A stretch of DNA of 64,000 nt from Rhyzopertha dominica (taxonomy: Eukaryota > Arthropoda > Insecta > Coleoptera > Bostrichidae). The translations under genes and the position numbers were made by a program. Under the pieces are notes generated by a model, which saw nothing but the letters and a program-made list of their open reading frames with translations, searched no databases and was not told where the DNA came from. Below are positions 10,776 to 21,048 of the stretch, piece after piece (positions within the stretch are counted from its first letter, which is position 1; each line of letters begins with the position of its first letter). The stretch covers positions 37,469,325 to 37,533,324 of the forward strand of contig QCXZ01000064.1 of the NCBI GenBank assembly GCA_025024175.1, in the 5' to 3' direction.

Positions 10776-12888
10776 TTTTTATTTTTGACTGAAGTTTGCG
10801 TATTACACATAAGTGCCTGATCTGAAACAGTCTGAAAAACTAAAACGTTCAAAGCTTTTTTTGAAATGGTGAACTGAACAATTACATTATATACAGGAAA
10901 TCACCTTTTTTGTTACAATTAAAACAATTTTAATCTTTATGAAAAGCTAAACCTTAAAGATTCATTTGGTGGCGGTTTCTAAAAGCAACAAATTTTGGGG
11001 TATTACGACAATTTGTAACAAGCACATTACATAATTTATTCATTCATTCATTATTCATTCATATAATCTACATAAAATTGATATGCCGGTTTTTTATTTT
11101 TCCAAATCGCCCAGAAATACTTAAAAATAGCACAGCTTGAAATTTAAATGTGAGACGTAGTGGACCCCGACTGTTAGTGGTTGGTTGCAACTGTAGGCTG
11201 TTGCCAGTAGCTTGATATTGAGTGTTGCACAACATTCAGATTTGCCTTATAATATTCGCTTGGTCGTTAATTATATGTAAGTTGAATTTCGGTAAATTAT
11301 CCAATCTCTCTACATATCCTTGCTCCATAACTGCACAATACCAATTATCCGAGGATACAAAAAAAATAAAAATATAAGCTCCTCACAAAACGTAAACACA
11401 ATACGTTAGCGTGTGCTTAACAATGAACACGCGTCCCCTACCATAACGCCTACTCCTTGCGCATCTCATGACGTAGCGAACATAAATCAAGTTACGATGG
11501 AAACTTTTAAGAGTAAATATATGTAATACTCTGATAACATTATAAAAAGGATGTTTGTTATTGCTGGCATCGTTATCCACTGGATGTAGGCAAAGCCTCA
11601 CGTGTTAGAATAACGATTTTCGGTTGAGAGCAAGGAACCTCATTTGTAAGAAACATTTAAGTTTTTCAGATTTCTTGACTTTGTTCTATATGTTGCAAGT
11701 ATCTATTATCTTTAGATTCTCTCATTCCTAAAACCCAGTAATGGTGGTCCAATTACCCCGATTGTATCTCGAGTGTGGAATAAGTGATGTAACTGGGACA
11801 GTAAATCCAAGTACTTGTTTGAAATAATCAAAAACAGTACATTTATGAAAAATTCCCGATACAATCGCCAACCAATCAAAATTCTTTTTTGTTAGTTTCA
11901 GTAAGTACTAAAGAATAAATATATCAATATTCGTAGTCTAGCGCAATAGTTCTTTCTGGTTATTACCTGTATTATGTTAAGACATATAACTTTTTAAATT
12001 CACATATTTAGAATGCGATCATAATAAATATTAAATTTATTTTATTATTATCAACTACAGCAACTAGAGCTTCATCTACACAATGTTCCTTCGCATTGTT
12101 AATTGTGTTTTATCTCAGGTTCTCTGGGGAAAAAGCAGTGAGCTAAACATTAACTCCAGCTTTATATAAAGGGCCAGGGTATTTTTATATGGAAGTAGTA
12201 TACCAATACAATTGACCAATACATCCTACTAACTCACCTACTTTCTAAAAATCTATAATGAAGTACACAATAATATCCAAACAGTTAAGTTTGTTTTCTA
12301 ATAAAACCCATAGTTCTTAGCTTCATTAAAGTTTATGCTTGAATCAGTTATGCTAAAGCTTGGGTGAATGATACTTAATGTCGCTTGCAGTAATGTAGCT
12401 CAGGGTTTCTCAATCGATGGCAACCAAACGAGACCCCTGGAAAACATGATCTAAGCGTAGAAAGGGTTTCATCTGTATTTTCCATACACAATTATTACCA
12501 CCACATGCCGCGTAGCGAAGATTAACGCAAGGTTTAAATTCGTAATGCTCGACGAACATTCGCGACGCCTTAATTATCACAGGTACATCTGCGCCCACCT
12601 CTCCTGCAGATGCCACGTTATAAATTACACGTGTTTGCCGAGCTGACTCTAATTCATACACTATTTATTAATGGAGATAGTTCTGGGAAGACTTAGTGGG
12701 GTTAGCGGAGGGCAATAATTAAATTTTATGTCGGATTTGGAACGTCATTCATATTTGACGGAGGTGCAACTATCGCGGTTAATCTACGTCCATGATTAAG
12801 CAGGCCGCCAATATGCAGTTACATGTAGAAGTTCCTCTTGTCTTGCTATTCAACGCCCGGCACCAGGCTGAAGAATGAAATATTGAGT
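10776..12888. other. AT-rich stretch, no gene recognised
   Basis: It contains a short CATT-type run near 11037-11062 and nothing with a recognisable protein or RNA signature on either strand. Confidence 0.45.
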
Positions 12889-13440
12889 TCGAGAACGTAG
12901 CATAGATCTGGCTCCCTTATAAACGCTAAGATAGGCCATGTGTACGCGAGAATTATATATGTGAGCAACGCCATGCCATCTATTGGCATCTGCATTGTGA
13001 CTATAGCTATACCGAGGAAGCTTCATTAGCCGAAACATGTGTTCACAGACTATTCTGACGCATACAACATGGCATAGTCGTAATTTCGTTTTCGACACTC
13101 TTTGCAGACAATGTTGAGGACTTCTGCTGGTTTTTTAAACACCCACTACATGAAGGGGTACCATTCAGGTTAGAGGTTCCCCACAGAAAAGGAGGGGAGA
13201 CGCCGTTAACTGCCAATAGATGGCATGGCGTTGGCCACAATTGTTATAATTTTCTTATAAACATCGCCTACCTTAGCGTATATAAGGAAAGCCAGATCTA
13301 TGCCATATTTTCTACGTTGGGTTTATAGCTGTGCTGACTAGGCTCTATAAGCAGCTGTCTACAGATTGTTCTGACGCAGACGGCATGGCATAGACATAAT
13401 TTTGTTAATACTTCCTTTGCTTTTACATTTCGATATTCTC
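12889..13440. repeat. Inverted-repeat element with possible decayed hammerhead cores
   Basis: Arms of about 105 bp (12890-12992 and 13206-13316) are inverted copies sharing TGCCAATAGATGGCATGGCG and the motif GCCAGATCTATGC. A second relationship is direct: 13005-13110 resembles 13325-13430, sharing TATAGCT and the TTCTGACGCA block. So the locus is again an antisense part followed by a sense part. In the first direct copy, CCGAGGA-AGCT-TCATT-AGCC-GAAAC (near 13010-13045) could be a decayed CTGANGA...GAAAC hammerhead core; the second copy has CTGACTA but has lost GAAA. The repeat structure is certain; the ribozyme reading is weak. Confidence 0.55.
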
Positions 13441-14589
13441 CCCCTGACATTCGGCCAGTCACTCTGGAAGAAGTGATATGTGGGTAATACGTACAAAAAG
13501 CTAACAATAAAAAATAATTATATATAATGGAAAAACCAGCCTTGTTTATGGTAAATAATTTGCGGAGACGCAAAGCGCCTCGCTGGATAAGCATGAAGTG
13601 CATGCCTCGGCACAGATTTATTTCCTATTAGGCTACTGATAAGGGAGAGATACCTAGTAATTAGAATCAAACAATTCTTTCTGTACTTGTCCTTACTAGA
13701 CTACTACATTAACTGATACCAAAACAGTAGCCACGCTAAAGTACCTATCTATACCACCAATGTATTTGTGAAAAAGAATCGAAGCTAAAAAGACTTCGTA
13801 TCGAATCAAATGTATCGATACTGTGCTAGTGTCGAAGTTGATTCTCAGTCAACTTCGAGTTCGTGAAGTGCTCGGTAGTAAGCCAAGTTACAGAGTCCTC
13901 TACTAGTAACTGAAAGTGGAGTTGTTTTTGTCATGTAAATATGCTTGACAGCAAAGTGCTTCAAATCGTTGAAAGTAATAACCAGCTTTTCATTTTTAGC
14001 AACACCAGTTTCAAAATTCATGAACTATTTTACCCCAAAACCGATCGAAGAAGTCAAGATATCGTAGCTCAGAAGCCATACAAGAATCATGGAAATAATT
14101 AATATACTGTAACAATTTGAACTCAAAGCAAGACAGATTTTACTTGCTTGATGAACTCTGTCGAAAGCACTTGATGAAATTGATACTTGTTGGTCTGGCT
14201 TTCTTGCCGTTATTGTTAATAACAAAAATAAAACATTTCGCCGGGGTATAAAATGTGCATTTTTTTTTCAAGATTTAAACGGAATCTTTTAGATCCTAGA
14301 CTGTTGAGCACCTGAAGAAGCTAATAATATTGATATAAAACCTGTGATATCAGCAAGACACAAACCCACTGTGTGTATTAACTATTATGATTGTCAGTGG
14401 ACGACTGATCTCATTCAAGAACATCTAACGGTACGCATCTAAAAACTCGAGTTGGCTGAATATATGTGGAATTGGATTTTTAACAATTAGGAGTGCGTCG
14501 TTCATACCTGTTGAAACGCATTAAAAGTTTTCGAGAGTAACTACGATCCCAGCAGCCTATTCTGAAGATTCGACTGAAGGTAGAATTTC
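13441..14589. other. No gene recognised
   Basis: Apart from a small perfect hairpin near 13838-13860 (GAAGTTGA...TCAACTTC) within a TCGAA-rich patch, I see no feature that can be supported. Confidence 0.45.
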
Positions 14590-15650
14590 CAAGTTGTGAA
14601 GCTATTATCGTAGAAAGCTCTTCCGGGTTTGAGGCAGTGGTAGAATTTGCTCTTGACGTTTAACCGATCATACTGCCGGCTTCTTCAGAAGGACTCTGAC
14701 TGGTGAAATCATTCATTGTCGTGACTTATATAGTAGCTGTTCCGTTTAGCTGGTTACATGTTCATCCATGCTTATCGGTTCCGGTCCGGTACCGTTTTCC
14801 AAATTCTGGTCAAGCGATAGCTGTCTTGTCTGTTAAAGTTGTTGAGCTGGTTCATTATCTCCAGAGATTCTCTCACAATTACTCGATGTGTTGTTTGCCT
14901 TGTGCTATGTGTTCGGCTATCGCAGATCTGTCTGTTTGTCCATATGCTGCATCTCGCTGGTGTTCCCTTATACGACATTGTATGATGCGTCCAGTTTCCC
15001 GGTGCAGACTATTCCGCACTGACATTGGAGCTTGTAGATTCCCTTGCTGTTTAGTTTCGCTATTTTGTCCTTGGCCGATGGTAGAATATGTCCTATATTT
15101 TGCACTGCATTGTATCTTACAGCGATCGTTTTCCCCCGTAGTATTTTCTTAAGTCTGTCTGTTACACCGGAAACGTATGGAAGGTGGGCAAATCCTTCGT
15201 GTTGTAGTTCCGGTCTTTCCTTTTGTACGTTTCTTCCTATTCTTAGAACCTCCTTGGGCTTATAACCATTTGTCTGTAGCGCACTCTTGATATGTTGACT
15301 CTCCTCGGTTCTGCTTTCTGCGTCACTAATCTTCTCGGCTCTATTTAAAAGCGTGGTAATGAGTGACCTCTTCTGCGATGGATGGTGATGTGACGCTGCG
15401 TTTAGGTATTGGTCCATGTGAGTCTCCTTGCGGTATACTTTGTAATTCAGCTTCCCGTTAGACTTGCGATTTAGTAGAATATCCAGGAACGAAAGACATA
15501 TATTTCAATTTCCATAGTAAACTGGATGTAGTTGTGCTGCTGGTTGAGGTGGTTCTTGAATTTCTGCAGGGCGTCCATTCCGTGTGACCACATAACGGTA
15601 CCAGCATTTCGGCTTCCTGTCGCTGGACTCTATAGCTGCCATTTAGGCTA
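14590..15650 (-). pseudogene. Penelope-like element, RT C-terminus and GIY-YIG region
   Basis: Read on the minus strand, the order is that of a Penelope-like retroelement ORF. First is the end of the reverse transcriptase (KPKCWYRYV, then MWSHGMDALQKFKNHLNQQ). Next is the linker with KETHMDQYLNAASHHHPSQK and the LPYVSGVTDRLKKILR block. Last is the GIY-YIG endonuclease start (KGIYKLQCQCG), its continuation with DAAYGQTDRSAIAEH, and the C-terminal NNFNRQDSYRLTRIW motif. Such proteins reverse-transcribe their RNA and nick the target with the GIY-YIG nuclease. The RYVDD catalytic motif is lost: RYV joins MWSH directly, so the DD pair is deleted. Several frameshifts split the ORF, and everything upstream of the RT palm end is missing. 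An HHR-like motif lies just downstream, where Penelope elements carry one. Confidence 0.85.
14653..14690 (-). ncRNA. Hammerhead-like motif at Penelope 3' end (decayed)
   Basis: Minus strand CTGAAGA (14682-14688) is followed by a possible stem II (AGCCG...CGGTT) and then TAAACGTC, where GAAACGTC would be expected. Its position just after the GIY-YIG ORF matches published Penelope-like elements, which carry hammerheads in their terminal repeats. The missing G of GAAA makes activity unlikely. Confidence 0.5.
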
Positions 15651-17620
15651 TTATCACCTTGTCGCGGACATCTTGAATAGCAATAGAGGCGGGTCGAAAC
15701 GTAAGATGGGCTTAAAGTCAAGTTCTAAACGACTTCGAACCTTTTTCTTGACGCACGTGTCATCATTTTGTGAATCAAAATTGCGTGGATACGATGAACG
15801 GCGCGAATCCACTGAGCTGTTATTTATTGGCCATGGCAGATTAGATGTTACCTTTAAAGGTGATTTTTGTGTAATTTGTGTAATGTCGCAGAGAATTCAA
15901 AATTTTCAAACCTTAATTGAAATCGGTATATCCATTCTAAAGTTTTGAGGCTCTACCTAAGTCTGTAAATCTTCCTGTATCACATTTGCAACTTTTGTAA
16001 GTCATCATGAACTTAGCTTTTAAATGAAAAGCAACAACATGACCGCTATTGCGTATTTTGAGAAGAAACGTATGTAAACGTAAAAAACAATTTTCAGCGA
16101 TCTTACCCGCATTTTATCCGGGAGCATTTAAAAGTTAACCTGGGAGAAAGATCAAACGCACACCGCATAAATAATAATATTCTTACTTTATATCAAAACT
16201 TTTTCCAACATTTTCGTCTTTAACAAATCAATTCTACTCCAATATAATCTACATATTCATTTCTCCCACGCACTTTAAAGTAAATCGTTTCACTGAATGT
16301 ACGCGACCAACAAGTGTTAGGAAAATAAAAGATTTATGTTTGCCGTCGCTATATATTGGACGACCCCTGCAGAGCGAGTGCATCTTTTTTCCCGAAACTA
16401 AATGGAGTGCGAGTAGTTCTTTTCCGTGACAAGCTCCCCGCTCGCGGCAACGTAAAAAGCTGCAGCAACCGCTCGCATGCTTATGAAACTAAAATGCTCC
16501 GGAAAAAAAGAGTTTAATAGGCGCGGGGCGGGTGTAATTCTCTTTGCGACGTCAATTTGAAGGGGCAAAAAGAAAATTGAGGTTTTGTGAGATCAACAAA
16601 AAGAGACCAGGTCGTGTTCGGGACGCGGCGAGGGGATCCCCTACCCAACAGGATCTGCGGGATTATTAATCATCTGGGCGAAAGGCTGCCAGCGGGCGCC
16701 AAACAAAAACAGACCTGGATCGCAGGAGCTGGAGGATGCAGCCGGAAGTGGCCTGTTAGGGGTACGCTGGATAGTAAAAAAATAAGGAGGTGGGTAATTC
16801 TTCATTCTATTTTTCGTGGATTACGTTTTTCACGANGTGCCGAAATAATTGAACGTAAAAGTGAAGCAATAAGTGAGTAATGTTGCGTTCAGATGTTATA
16901 ATAGATGGTTTAGTTGGGAGAAGTAAACTAAAAAAACCTCAATTTTCTGCAACAAAATTGCACACNGATCTGTATGTGGATTAGGTATAACACACNCATT
17001 TATTCAAACTCATAACTTATAAAAAGCTNGTGTAATATGTAATCAACTTCAANTATTAATCATTGCAAAGGCTACACNAATAATTACTAATTTTAAACGA
17101 TTGACACATCTATTTGGTTAACAAGATACGAGTAACGACCATTTTTACAATTTACGGTCAAAATCTGAATGAACCGTTAAATACAATCCATTCTTAGATA
17201 GTCGACTAATTAGAAATAAAGATAAAACAATAACAAGAACTAGTTTCGGAAAATATCAGTAACAAAATGTTTAATTATTCAAGACACCATGTAAAACAAA
17301 ACAGATATTTATAACATATTGTTACGATATGGGCAAGTCAAATACCTGCAGTTTGGGCAACCACACCTACAGAAACTGATGGATGACATCATAGCATATT
17401 CGATGGGTCGATCTTCTTGTAGTTGCTTCGGTAATGTTCTTCAGTGAATGCGCAGGCGAGAACTTTGATCTGAAAAACATTGATGCAAAGTGCTTGCGAG
17501 TACAATATAGTGTTGTGAATAATGGTTTACTGAATTAGTAGTGTTATAATAGTAGAATTTTGAACTAGTTCGGTTTGGATTATGGATTTCGTGTTTTGCT
17601 ACAAGTCAATAAATAAAGGA
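15651..17620. other. No gene; GC-richer island at 16.33-16.78 kb
   Basis: Plus-strand 15660-15705 holds a hammerhead-like remnant (CATCTTGAATAG...TCGAAACGTAAGATG with self-complementary ends), probably another Penelope terminal fragment. From about 16330 to 16780 GC content rises and the sequence is CpG-rich. One frame of about 97 codons crosses it (16587-16880 plus) but matches no family I recognise. A possible truncated LTR-like stretch (17320 to about 17620, starting TGTTACG and holding AATAAA) precedes the next element. Confidence 0.4.
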
Positions 17621-17790
17621 AGTCTTCTTGGCTGCCGGGTTGGATTCGCGTCTCGCTGCTGCTGTCTTCTGCCGACGTTTCGTCCACGCCTGTCTGGGAC
17701 ATCTTCAGGGCTGTTCGTAGATACGACACATAACTGGCAGAAGCGCGACAAAAGAGGGATGGGTAGGTTTCTAGGCAGGATTCGGGTTAA
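17620..17790 (-). repeat. Penelope-like terminal-repeat fragment with hammerhead core
   Basis: The minus strand contains a complete hammerhead core. CTGAAGA (17702-17708) is followed by stem II GTCC...GGAC with an 11-nt loop, then GAAACGTCGGC (GAAAC at 17677-17681). Sequences of this pattern (GAAACGTCGG followed by an AGCAGC-rich tract) are typical of Penelope-like element terminal repeats. No Penelope protein lies beside it, so it is a solo end fragment. The core is certain as a sequence; catalytic ability depends on stems I and III, which look weak. Confidence 0.6.
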
Positions 17791-18131
17791 CATTGTTGTC
17801 GCAGTTTATGTTGTTGAGATATTTTGTTATTTTCTGATGAAATGATCTGAGATGCAGACAAGAATTTTTCTTTCGAGAAAACAAGATGTGTTCGGTTTCC
17901 ATCCAGTAGAATCAGCCCGAGCCATCCGTTCCAATAAAGAGACAAATAATATTAATTCAAATTTGACATATTTGGTATTATCTCGTCCGTTTTTAAAATG
18001 TGTGTATTTGAAGGTTGTTTAAGAGGGGCGTTTACCTAGAGCAAATCGGGTCATTTTAAGCACCTACCGTTTTACATTTTACCGAGTTATTCGAAACTTT
18101 TTCGAAGTGAAATTTCGACACGGCAATGACA

Positions 18132-18296
18132 AAAGATGTAGCTACAACGTAGAGTTCGAGTTTTTTCTGAATTTGGTACGGTAATGTAAATATTTGTTGT
18201 TATATTTTGCTTAAAAATGCGTATTTTTGGCGAGTTATATCTCGAAAACTAAGGCACATAAACGAAAAATTCGAACTCCACGTTGTAGCTACATAT
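18132..18296. repeat. Small inverted repeat (MITE-like)
   Basis: Arms of about 37 bp, with TGTAGCTACAACGT on the left and ACGTTGTAGCTACA on the right, are separated by about 95 bp. It is probably a remnant of a non-autonomous DNA transposon. No TSD is clear. Confidence 0.5.
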
Positions 18297-18936
18297 TTGT
18301 TTGTACACTACCAAAAACATGAGCACGATAAATAAGTAAAAACATTCAAAAAATCTAAAACCGCAAACCCTTTCGCACGAGCCCGTCAAGAGAGCGGAAT
18401 GCGAATGCCTAGCCCCACCAGATCCGTCGCATGGTATCTAGAGAACAGTGAGGGGAATGATCGTGCAATATACGATTTATTCCGATATGACCGGATTTCT
18501 AAGCTTTTATGTCTAAATACACGTGACAAGTTTAATGTTAAAAGCTCTTTCACATTAATTTACTGTCTGCCGAAGCAATGGGGAGGCGGAATGAAAATTA
18601 TTATAAAAGTTCCTCCAAAAATCATAGTCGACATGCAGTTAGAATGAAATGTTATATAGTTCATATTTACAGAAATAAATGGGTTATTCCATATTTTGAA
18701 TAACCTGGTATAATATCAGTAAGTAAGTTGCTAATATCATGCTTACTTTTTTATGCACACGCTACAGTCAGCAATTTTCCGAATATTAGTTTAGCCCGTC
18801 TGATCTATGCGTAATTTCAACCTATCGGCTACCCTCTTACGTCCCATGTCCCGCTGGTAACATGGGTTGCATAGTTTACATTTTGCCCGATCGCTCCAAG
18901 TAAATGCCCCTCTTAAAAGAAAGCTGGACCTTTGTT

Positions 18937-19078
18937 TTTTATTTTTGTTTCAGGTCCACGTTTCGGGCTTTCATTTTGTCCGTACTTAGGTACTTACTTA
19001 CTTACGTAGTAGTCATGAGCAAGTACAAAATGGAAGTCCGAAACGTCGAATTGAAATAAAAATTAAAAAAAAGAAAAA
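18937..19078. repeat. Inverted repeat with GAAACGT motifs in both arms
   Basis: Two arms of about 55 bp face away from each other around a TTACTTACTTACG spacer. Each arm, read outward, has AAGTAC...AAAATG-AAG-YCCGAAACGT followed by TGAAA. The outward YCCGAAACGT motif resembles the 3' half of Penelope-type hammerheads, but the CTGANGA half is not preserved. Confidence 0.5.
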
Positions 19079-19571
19079 TCCGACTTTTTTAGAAACGACC
19101 TTAAAATCTACATTAATTCTAATGCTGAAGATTAAAGTGAATACGTAATCAAACGTACTATTTTTATAGATATCAATATCCGTCGATTTGAAGGTATATT
19201 TTGTAATAGAAATACTCCATCCTTAAAATAAATATGTATTTCTAACACCAACAATAATGGATAATATATTAACTTATCACCATATTCGAAATTTTTTAAT
19301 GCACTCTATATTTGGTTCCCGAGTTGTAATAATTCAATAAGACATTAGATTGCAATGTAATCTGTCAGCATTACACTCACATGATGACAAAGCCACCTAG
19401 CTGCCATAATGGGATCTACTTCCTAAAGGAAGTGACCTGTAGCCTAACAAATTGGCATGCACCTGCATACTTCAATTTGACAGCAGCCCCCCCACGGCAT
19501 TTTTTGCAAGCGAGCAACAACCGACATACATTAAAATGCATGTCTATGCTGTGCTGTCTGCACCGCAATCA

Positions 19572-19618
19572 ACTGCAGATAGATCTATTTCGCTGTCATT
19601 ACAGCTCATCGGTGCAGT
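19572..19618 (-). ncRNA. Hammerhead ribozyme, one core substitution
   Basis: Minus strand reads ACTGCA, CCGATGA (19606-19612; CTGATGA expected), stem II GCTGT-AATG-ACAGC, GAAAT, GATC loop, AUC, TGCAGT. Stem I next to the core pairs perfectly. The T-to-C change in the CUGAUGA box would probably cripple cleavage. Confidence 0.72.
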
Positions 19619-19733
19619 TTAGGTCTAGCTAGGTGGCTTTGTCATCATGTCAGTGTAATGCCATCTAATTTCTTACTTCTATCATACCAAGCCTTTGGTA
19701 TACCTATAGGCAAAACCAGTTCTATGCCGAGCT

Positions 19734-19813
19734 GTCTGCACTAAACCTAAACTGCACTGATGAGCTGTAATGACAGCGAAACAGATCTATCTGCAGTTGG
19801 TTGCGGTGCAGAC
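19734..19813 (+). ncRNA. Type I hammerhead ribozyme, intact core boxes
   Basis: CTGATGA (19757-19763), stem II GCTGT-AATG-ACAGC and GAAA (19778-19781) are all intact. The cleavage triplet AUC ends at 19791. Stem I pairs ACTGCA with TGCAGT perfectly, and GTCTGCAC with GTGCAGAC distally. Relative to the 9-kb copy, one distal pair has changed from A-U to G-C on both sides, a compensatory change. A C-A mismatch in the two-pair stem III is the only flaw. Confidence 0.8.
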
Positions 19814-20811
19814 AACACAGCATAGACATGCATTTTAAAATTAAATAGATTTTGTTTTTATATTTGCACTTCGAACCTAGATTATCAGACACCTCATAAT
19901 TTTTATTCATCAGATTGTTATAATCTAAAAGCAAAATTTAATATCCATCTAGCACTGTCAATACGAAGAAGCGCATGTCGAATGGAGATTTTCCAGTGGC
20001 TGGGTCTTGTCATTGAGTATTCCCAATCCGAACGAGCCAAAACATCTCCGTATCCGTTTTAAAACGGGGAGGAACGCACAGAAAATTCGTGCTTAACGCA
20101 TGAACGCACGCCTGACCAGAAACAATACAACTTCACCATAACTCCTGATGAGTTTAATCGATTGCGGTCTCCATTCGTCGTACTTCGCTCTCACGTTGCT
20201 GGCGTCTTTTTACACAGTCGCAAGTGACGAGGGACTACAGTGACGGCTCGTGATGTATTCTATAAAGAATATGACAGTACGAATTGTACTAGGAACTAAA
20301 ATCTATTTCTTAGCAGCTTTACATATAAACTTAACTTATATTACTTCACTGTTACTAGACTTTACATTGAAGATAAACGGTGCAACTTAAAATCGGTTAT
20401 ATTTTGTTAAAAAATTGCACCTGCATATTCAAATTAATAAGCGATAAATAAATAACACAAAGGAATACCTTTTTTATGACATCTCTACGTAATGCTGCGT
20501 TGGCGTAAAGGATAAGGGCATGTCACAAAATAGTATTTTCGTCCGACAGTGCCGATCCCTCCGTACTGTTTAAAGATCTAGAGAAAAGAAAACGGCGCAG
20601 GGGCAGGCAGATGATGGCTTCTTGCAGAAACACATATCGTTTGAATAACCGTTGGGTTTTTCCTAGGATGAGGCTGACCTTGACGATTGATGCTTCAATC
20701 GCAGCTGGACGTCTGGTTTGACGTTGCTCCCATGATAGAATGACGAGGATGCTTTATCACGTTTACTGTGGTGATGAAGTTAGAAAACCTGGCGAAAGCG
20801 CGCGGTATCTG

Positions 20812-21048
20812 TAGGACAGTTACCGGTGTGAAAACAGCAGCCCAAAGAAAGGAGCCTAAATCTCCGAATATACGCGAACGTACTATAGAAATACCTACTA
20901 AATATAGAGCTTTCTTGATTTTAGCTGTAGGTTCTAACCGGACAGCACTCTATATTTGGTACTTTTATAGTACGTTCGGGTATATTCGGAAATTTAGGCT
21001 GCTCTCTTTTGGCTGCTGTTTTCACACCGGTAAGACAGTGGCCCATTC
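20812..21048. repeat. MITE-like inverted repeat, about 95-bp arms
   Basis: Left arm 20812-20911 and right arm 20946-21048 are inverted copies sharing TTACCGGTGTGAAAACAGCAG, CCGAATATAC and CGAACGTACTATA. The spacer is only about 35 bp. The left-end motif TTACCG-GTGAAA-CAGCAGCC recurs near 47178-47215, so this is a dispersed family. It has no coding capacity and is probably a non-autonomous DNA transposon. Confidence 0.65.

Larger units (their letters stand above)
19345..19840. mobile_element. Second copy of the inverted hammerhead element
   Basis: The layout matches the 8.90-9.64 kb element: an antisense unit (19345-19627) followed by sense-oriented sequence (19628-19840). The shared sequences include the AGGAAGTGACCTGTAGCC block, the CCGACATACATTAAAATGC block and both hammerheads. 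The sense part begins with the unit's distal end (CTAGGTGGC...CTTACTTC) before its start, which again suggests a tandem or circular template. No clean TSD is visible. There is no coding capacity. Confidence 0.72.

Noticed and set aside
14703..15265. Plus-strand open frames opposite the Penelope element
   Set aside because: They are antisense shadows of the minus-strand Penelope ORF, which has clear family motifs.
16587..16880. 97-codon frame in a GC-richer island
   Set aside because: No recognisable domain on either strand, contains an ambiguous base, and the GC content alone lengthens random frames.
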